DNA of 37,177 bases. Origin: Rhizobium sp. AAP43. GTDB lineage: Bacteria; Pseudomonadota; Alphaproteobacteria; Rhizobiales; Rhizobiaceae. Under the pieces are notes generated by a model, which saw nothing but the letters and a program-made list of their open reading frames with translations, was not told where the DNA came from and searched no databases. Both the position numbers and the translations under genes were made by a program. The stretch is from positions 1 to 37,177 of the forward strand of contig NZ_LJHS01000031.1 in the NCBI RefSeq assembly GCF_001296045.1, in the 5' to 3' direction. Of this stretch, positions 34,787-37,177 are shown one piece after another. The first letter of the stretch is position 1, and each line of letters starts with the position of its first letter.

Positions 34787-36730
34787 CTAGCGATTGGCAA
34801 CCTGGGCAGGTCGGCCCGTCCCCTGAAGCAGCGTATCGATCCGCTGCCGCTCCGTCTGGAAATTCGCCAGGGCCGTGCCCTCCAGTGTCTTGCCGCCCGG
34901 AAGGCGAACCTTCATCGGATCGACCTTGGTTCCGTTGACGATCAGCTCGTAGTGCAAATGGGTGCCGGTCGAGGCTCCCGTGGAGCCGACATAACCGATG
35001 ACCTGGCCCTGGGTCACCTTGGCACCCGGGACGACGCCCTTGGCGATGCCGCTTTGGTGATTATAGGAGGTGACGTAGCCATTGGCATGGCGGATCAGGG
35101 TCTGGTTGCCGTAACCTGATGCCCAACCGGCCTTTTCGACCACGCCATTACCTGCAGAAATGATGGGTGTTCCGCGCGGAGCGGCCCAGTCGACGCCTGT
35201 GTGCATTCGGGAATAGCCGAGAATGGGATGGCGCCGCATCCCGAAGGACGATGTGAAGCGGCCGCCGGGAAGCGGATTGCGCAGCAGGAACTGGCGGATC
35301 GACTTGCCGTTTTCATCGTAATAATCGACGGAATTGTCGTCCGGGTTCTGAAAGCGATAGAATTGGGTCAGATTGTCACCAAATCGCGCCCGAACATACA
35401 GCAATTCTGAATCAGCCGTAGCGCGGCCTTCCTCGTCGGAGACCGAGAAGAAGGCTTCCAACGTGTCCGAGGGCTTCAGCTGCGCCTGGAAATCGACATT
35501 GGCCGCGAGCAGACGAATGACAAGTGCGGTCAGGTCCGTGCTCATGCCATAGGAGAGTGCTGCCCGGTAGATGCCGTCATAGACCCGTGGCAAGTCCCGA
35601 CCAGAGGCAATAGCCGGACGCGCGCCGTCAAAGGCGCCGGCGACCGCATCGAGCTGCGGGGGCTCGACACCACGGATCAGACGACCTCCATCCGTGACCG
35701 CCATTGTCGCGACGTGACGTCCCGCATGATAGAGAGTGAACCGGACGAGGCGCACTTCTTCGCCGCGCTGAATAAGCCCGATCCGCAGTACATCGCCTTC
35801 TTCGAGCCCGCTTTCCTTGACAAAAGGCGCGAGCGACTTCTCGACGCTGTCTGCGCGAGATTGTGGATAGCCGGATGCCATCATCAGGGCGGAAACAGTC
35901 TGGCGACGGCGGACCGGCAGAATGTCCTCCGCATATTCCGGTGTCTCGGGCGTGATGATCTCCGGTTCGGAGACGCTCATGTTTTCCTCGACGACGCGGG
36001 CACTCAGACCGACAGCGATACCGAGGTCGCTGTCATCCGCATCAAAACGGCGGGGATCGATGTAGTAGAGAGCTGCGACCTGTGTGTCGCCGGTGGTCAG
36101 AACCGAGCCGTTCGAACGGACATTCTCCTCAACTTCGTCAAAGGTCATGTCACCGGCCAGCGGTTTGTCCGGCGCGGTCGGGAAGGGCCTGGAGGTAAGG
36201 GTCACCTCGGATTCGACATCCGAGCCATAGAGTGTGCCCGTGCGCGGCGCGAGCTGGTGTTCCTGTTCGGGAACGGCAAAGATCGTCAACGGATCGAAGG
36301 CGGGATAGCGCTCCTGAACGGGATAGTCTGCAGCAAGTGTCATCTTCACATGGGCGAAGGGCAGTTTGCGGACCACTTCACGATCGCCGTCCCGAAAGAC
36401 CGTGGGCACATCGAGAATGGCCTTGTCGACCGGTCGCGCTGCGATCTTGGGTGCGATCAAGCGATTGCCGCGGACGGCATCTTCTGTCTCTGCGGCTTCT
36501 TCATCGGGGGGGATGGCAGCATAGGCCTCTGCCGGGATGGCAAGCTGCTGGCGGCCATCAAGGGCCGCAAAGAGGGCGACGCCCATGAGAATGCAGGAGG
36601 TGATGCCGGTGAGAAACGTACCGGAGAGCCAGCGCAACGAGATCTCGCGGCGATCCGGTGCCCGAAAGCCATCTGCCAGGATCGGCGCATCGCTGCCCAG
36701 CGAGCGGATCATGTCACGGTCTGGCGTCAT
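34787..36730 (-). CDS. M23 family metallopeptidase, membrane-anchored
   Basis: This 647-aa envelope protein has a membrane helix at about residues 36-57 and a large periplasmic part. The C-terminal lysostaphin-type domain (after about residue 490) has the zinc motifs RMHTGVDWAAPRGTP (H-x3-D) and GTHLHYEL (HLH), and the glycine-rich NQTLIRHANGYVTSYNHQSG region. All three metal ligands are present, so it should cleave peptidoglycan cross-links. The middle region (about 250-450) is lineage-specific with no domain recognised. Rhizobial relatives such as RgsM take part in polar growth; orthology is not tested. The Shine-Dalgarno is weak. Confidence 0.92.
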   Translation of the reverse strand: MTPDRDMIRSLGSDAPILADGFRAPDRREISLRWLSGTFLTGITSCILMGVALFAALDGRQQLAIPAEAYAAIPPDEEAAETEDAVRGNRLIAPKIAARPVDKAILDVPTVFRDGDREVVRKLPFAHVKMTLAADYPVQERYPAFDPLTIFAVPEQEHQLAPRTGTLYGSDVESEVTLTSRPFPTAPDKPLAGDMTFDEVEENVRSNGSVLTTGDTQVAALYYIDPRRFDADDSDLGIAVGLSARVVEENMSVSEPEIITPETPEYAEDILPVRRRQTVSALMMASGYPQSRADSVEKSLAPFVKESGLEEGDVLRIGLIQRGEEVRLVRFTLYHAGRHVATMAVTDGGRLIRGVEPPQLDAVAGAFDGARPAIASGRDLPRVYDGIYRAALSYGMSTDLTALVIRLLAANVDFQAQLKPSDTLEAFFSVSDEEGRATADSELLYVRARFGDNLTQFYRFQNPDDNSVDYYDENGKSIRQFLLRNPLPGGRFTSSFGMRRHPILGYSRMHTGVDWAAPRGTPIISAGNGVVEKAGWASGYGNQTLIRHANGYVTSYNHQSGIAKGVVPGAKVTQGQVIGYVGSTGASTGTHLHYELIVNGTKVDPMKVRLPGGKTLEGTALANFQTERQRIDTLLQGTGRPAQVANR

Positions 36731-37128
36731 AGAGTGTTGTCCAACCCCTGCTTCAGGATGAGTAATCGGTACCTGTCATCGGCGAAGTGGCAATCATGTC
36801 TCATGTCAGATCGCATTCGTCAAATCCTGGCCGTCAGAGGCTTGGGTTGCGCCGGACTCATTGCCGAGCCGAAGATCCGAATTGATCATGGGATGCCCGA
36901 TCGCTGTGATCCTTATAGACAGCATCGGAATAAGGAGATTACGCGGCAGGAGCGATCTTGTCCTATAAAGAGGGCAAAGACCGATCTCGCCGGACATGGC
37001 GGCTGATTGGCCTGGACGGGAAACGCTCGCAACTTTGGGCAAGAGCGGAAGCTTACATTAGGAATGCGCAAATTCTGTCATTATTTCAATCGGATGACAC
37101 TTTTTTCGATTTTTTCCAATTTCCACTG
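36731..37128. other. Upstream region of M23 gene and of a stable RNA promoter
   Basis: No gene is called here. The only frames are short and unconserved-looking. The right part (37075-37128) is AT-rich, with T-tracts TTTTTT at 37101-37106 and 37111-37116, as in the UP element of ribosomal RNA promoters. Confidence 0.5.
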
Positions 37129-37157
37129 TTGACGGTATAGGGCTCGAGCCGTATAAG
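37129..37157 (+). promoter_or_regulatory. Strong sigma-70 promoter, probably of a rRNA operon beyond the window
   Basis: TTGACG (37129-37134) and TATAAG (37152-37157), 17 bp apart, are near-consensus for rhizobial rRNA/tRNA promoters, and AT-rich tracts precede the -35 box. The window ends 20 nt later, so the driven gene is not seen; a 16S rRNA operon is the inference. Confidence 0.75.
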
Positions 37158-37177
37158 CCGCTTCACCGAACGAGAGG

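Noticed and set aside
36806..37140. Short frames on both strands upstream of the terminal promoter
   Set aside because: They overlap AT-rich promoter sequence and have no family resemblance.

Overview
This window looks like ordinary core chromosome of a Rhizobiales alphaproteobacterium, most likely Rhizobiaceae (Rhizobium/Agrobacterium relatives). The evidence is high GC, the gene neighbourhoods (secA divergent from a PPIase-argJ-GNAT-mutT cluster; ubiG near lysC-ptsP-prfA-prmC-DUF4167-clpB), and lineage-typical families such as the alphaproteobacterial HIG1-like protein, DUF4167 and DUF1178. No phage, plasmid, transposase or CRISPR signal was seen. Assignments come from reading protein motifs by eye; no database was searched.

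Layout. 1-481 is non-coding: a long hairpin and a mosaic of five consecutive palindromes resembling a rhizobial intergenic repeat. 482-2166 (minus) carries an SDR oxidoreductase, a HIG1-like membrane protein and a PduO-type cobalamin adenosyltransferase. 2257-6331 holds a YihY membrane protein that overlaps gluQ tail to tail, an AlkA-like glycosylase, an HNH endonuclease, a DsbB-like oxidoreductase and tRNA-Leu(CAA) with its promoter. 6355-11402 is the least characterised part: a small orphan protein, an acyl-CoA synthetase, a BioF2-type GNAT, a small ORF coupled to it, and an acyltransferase-3 membrane protein.

11517-17799 holds secA with a clear promoter and terminator, divergent from a secreted parvulin PPIase, argJ, a GNAT and a MutT Nudix protein. 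17897-18466 has a small membrane protein and an orphan Flp pilin. 18478-21798 has an NDUFAF5-like methyltransferase divergent from comF, grxC, a Nit1-type amidase and a DUF1178 protein. ubiG and a DUF924 gene are coupled on the minus strand (21817-23120).

23292-33748 runs on the plus strand: an SH3b protein with a charged repeat tail, lysC, ptsP (PTS-Ntr enzyme I), prfA, prmC (which methylates the prfA product), a DUF4167 protein and clpB. clpB has a heat-shock-type promoter and a strong terminator. A DUF805 membrane protein and a polar M23 endopeptidase follow on the minus strand. The window ends in a near-consensus promoter with AT-rich upstream tracts, probably driving a stable RNA operon just outside.

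How it fits together: this is housekeeping (secretion, translation termination, arginine and aspartate-family synthesis, ubiquinone, redox repair, proteostasis, envelope). Candidates for new biology are small: structured leaders before lysC and DUF4167, the orphan Flp pilin with its unknown neighbour, a DUF2384-like orphan, a methyltransferase with a degraded SAM motif, and a decaying dipeptide repeat in the SH3 protein.
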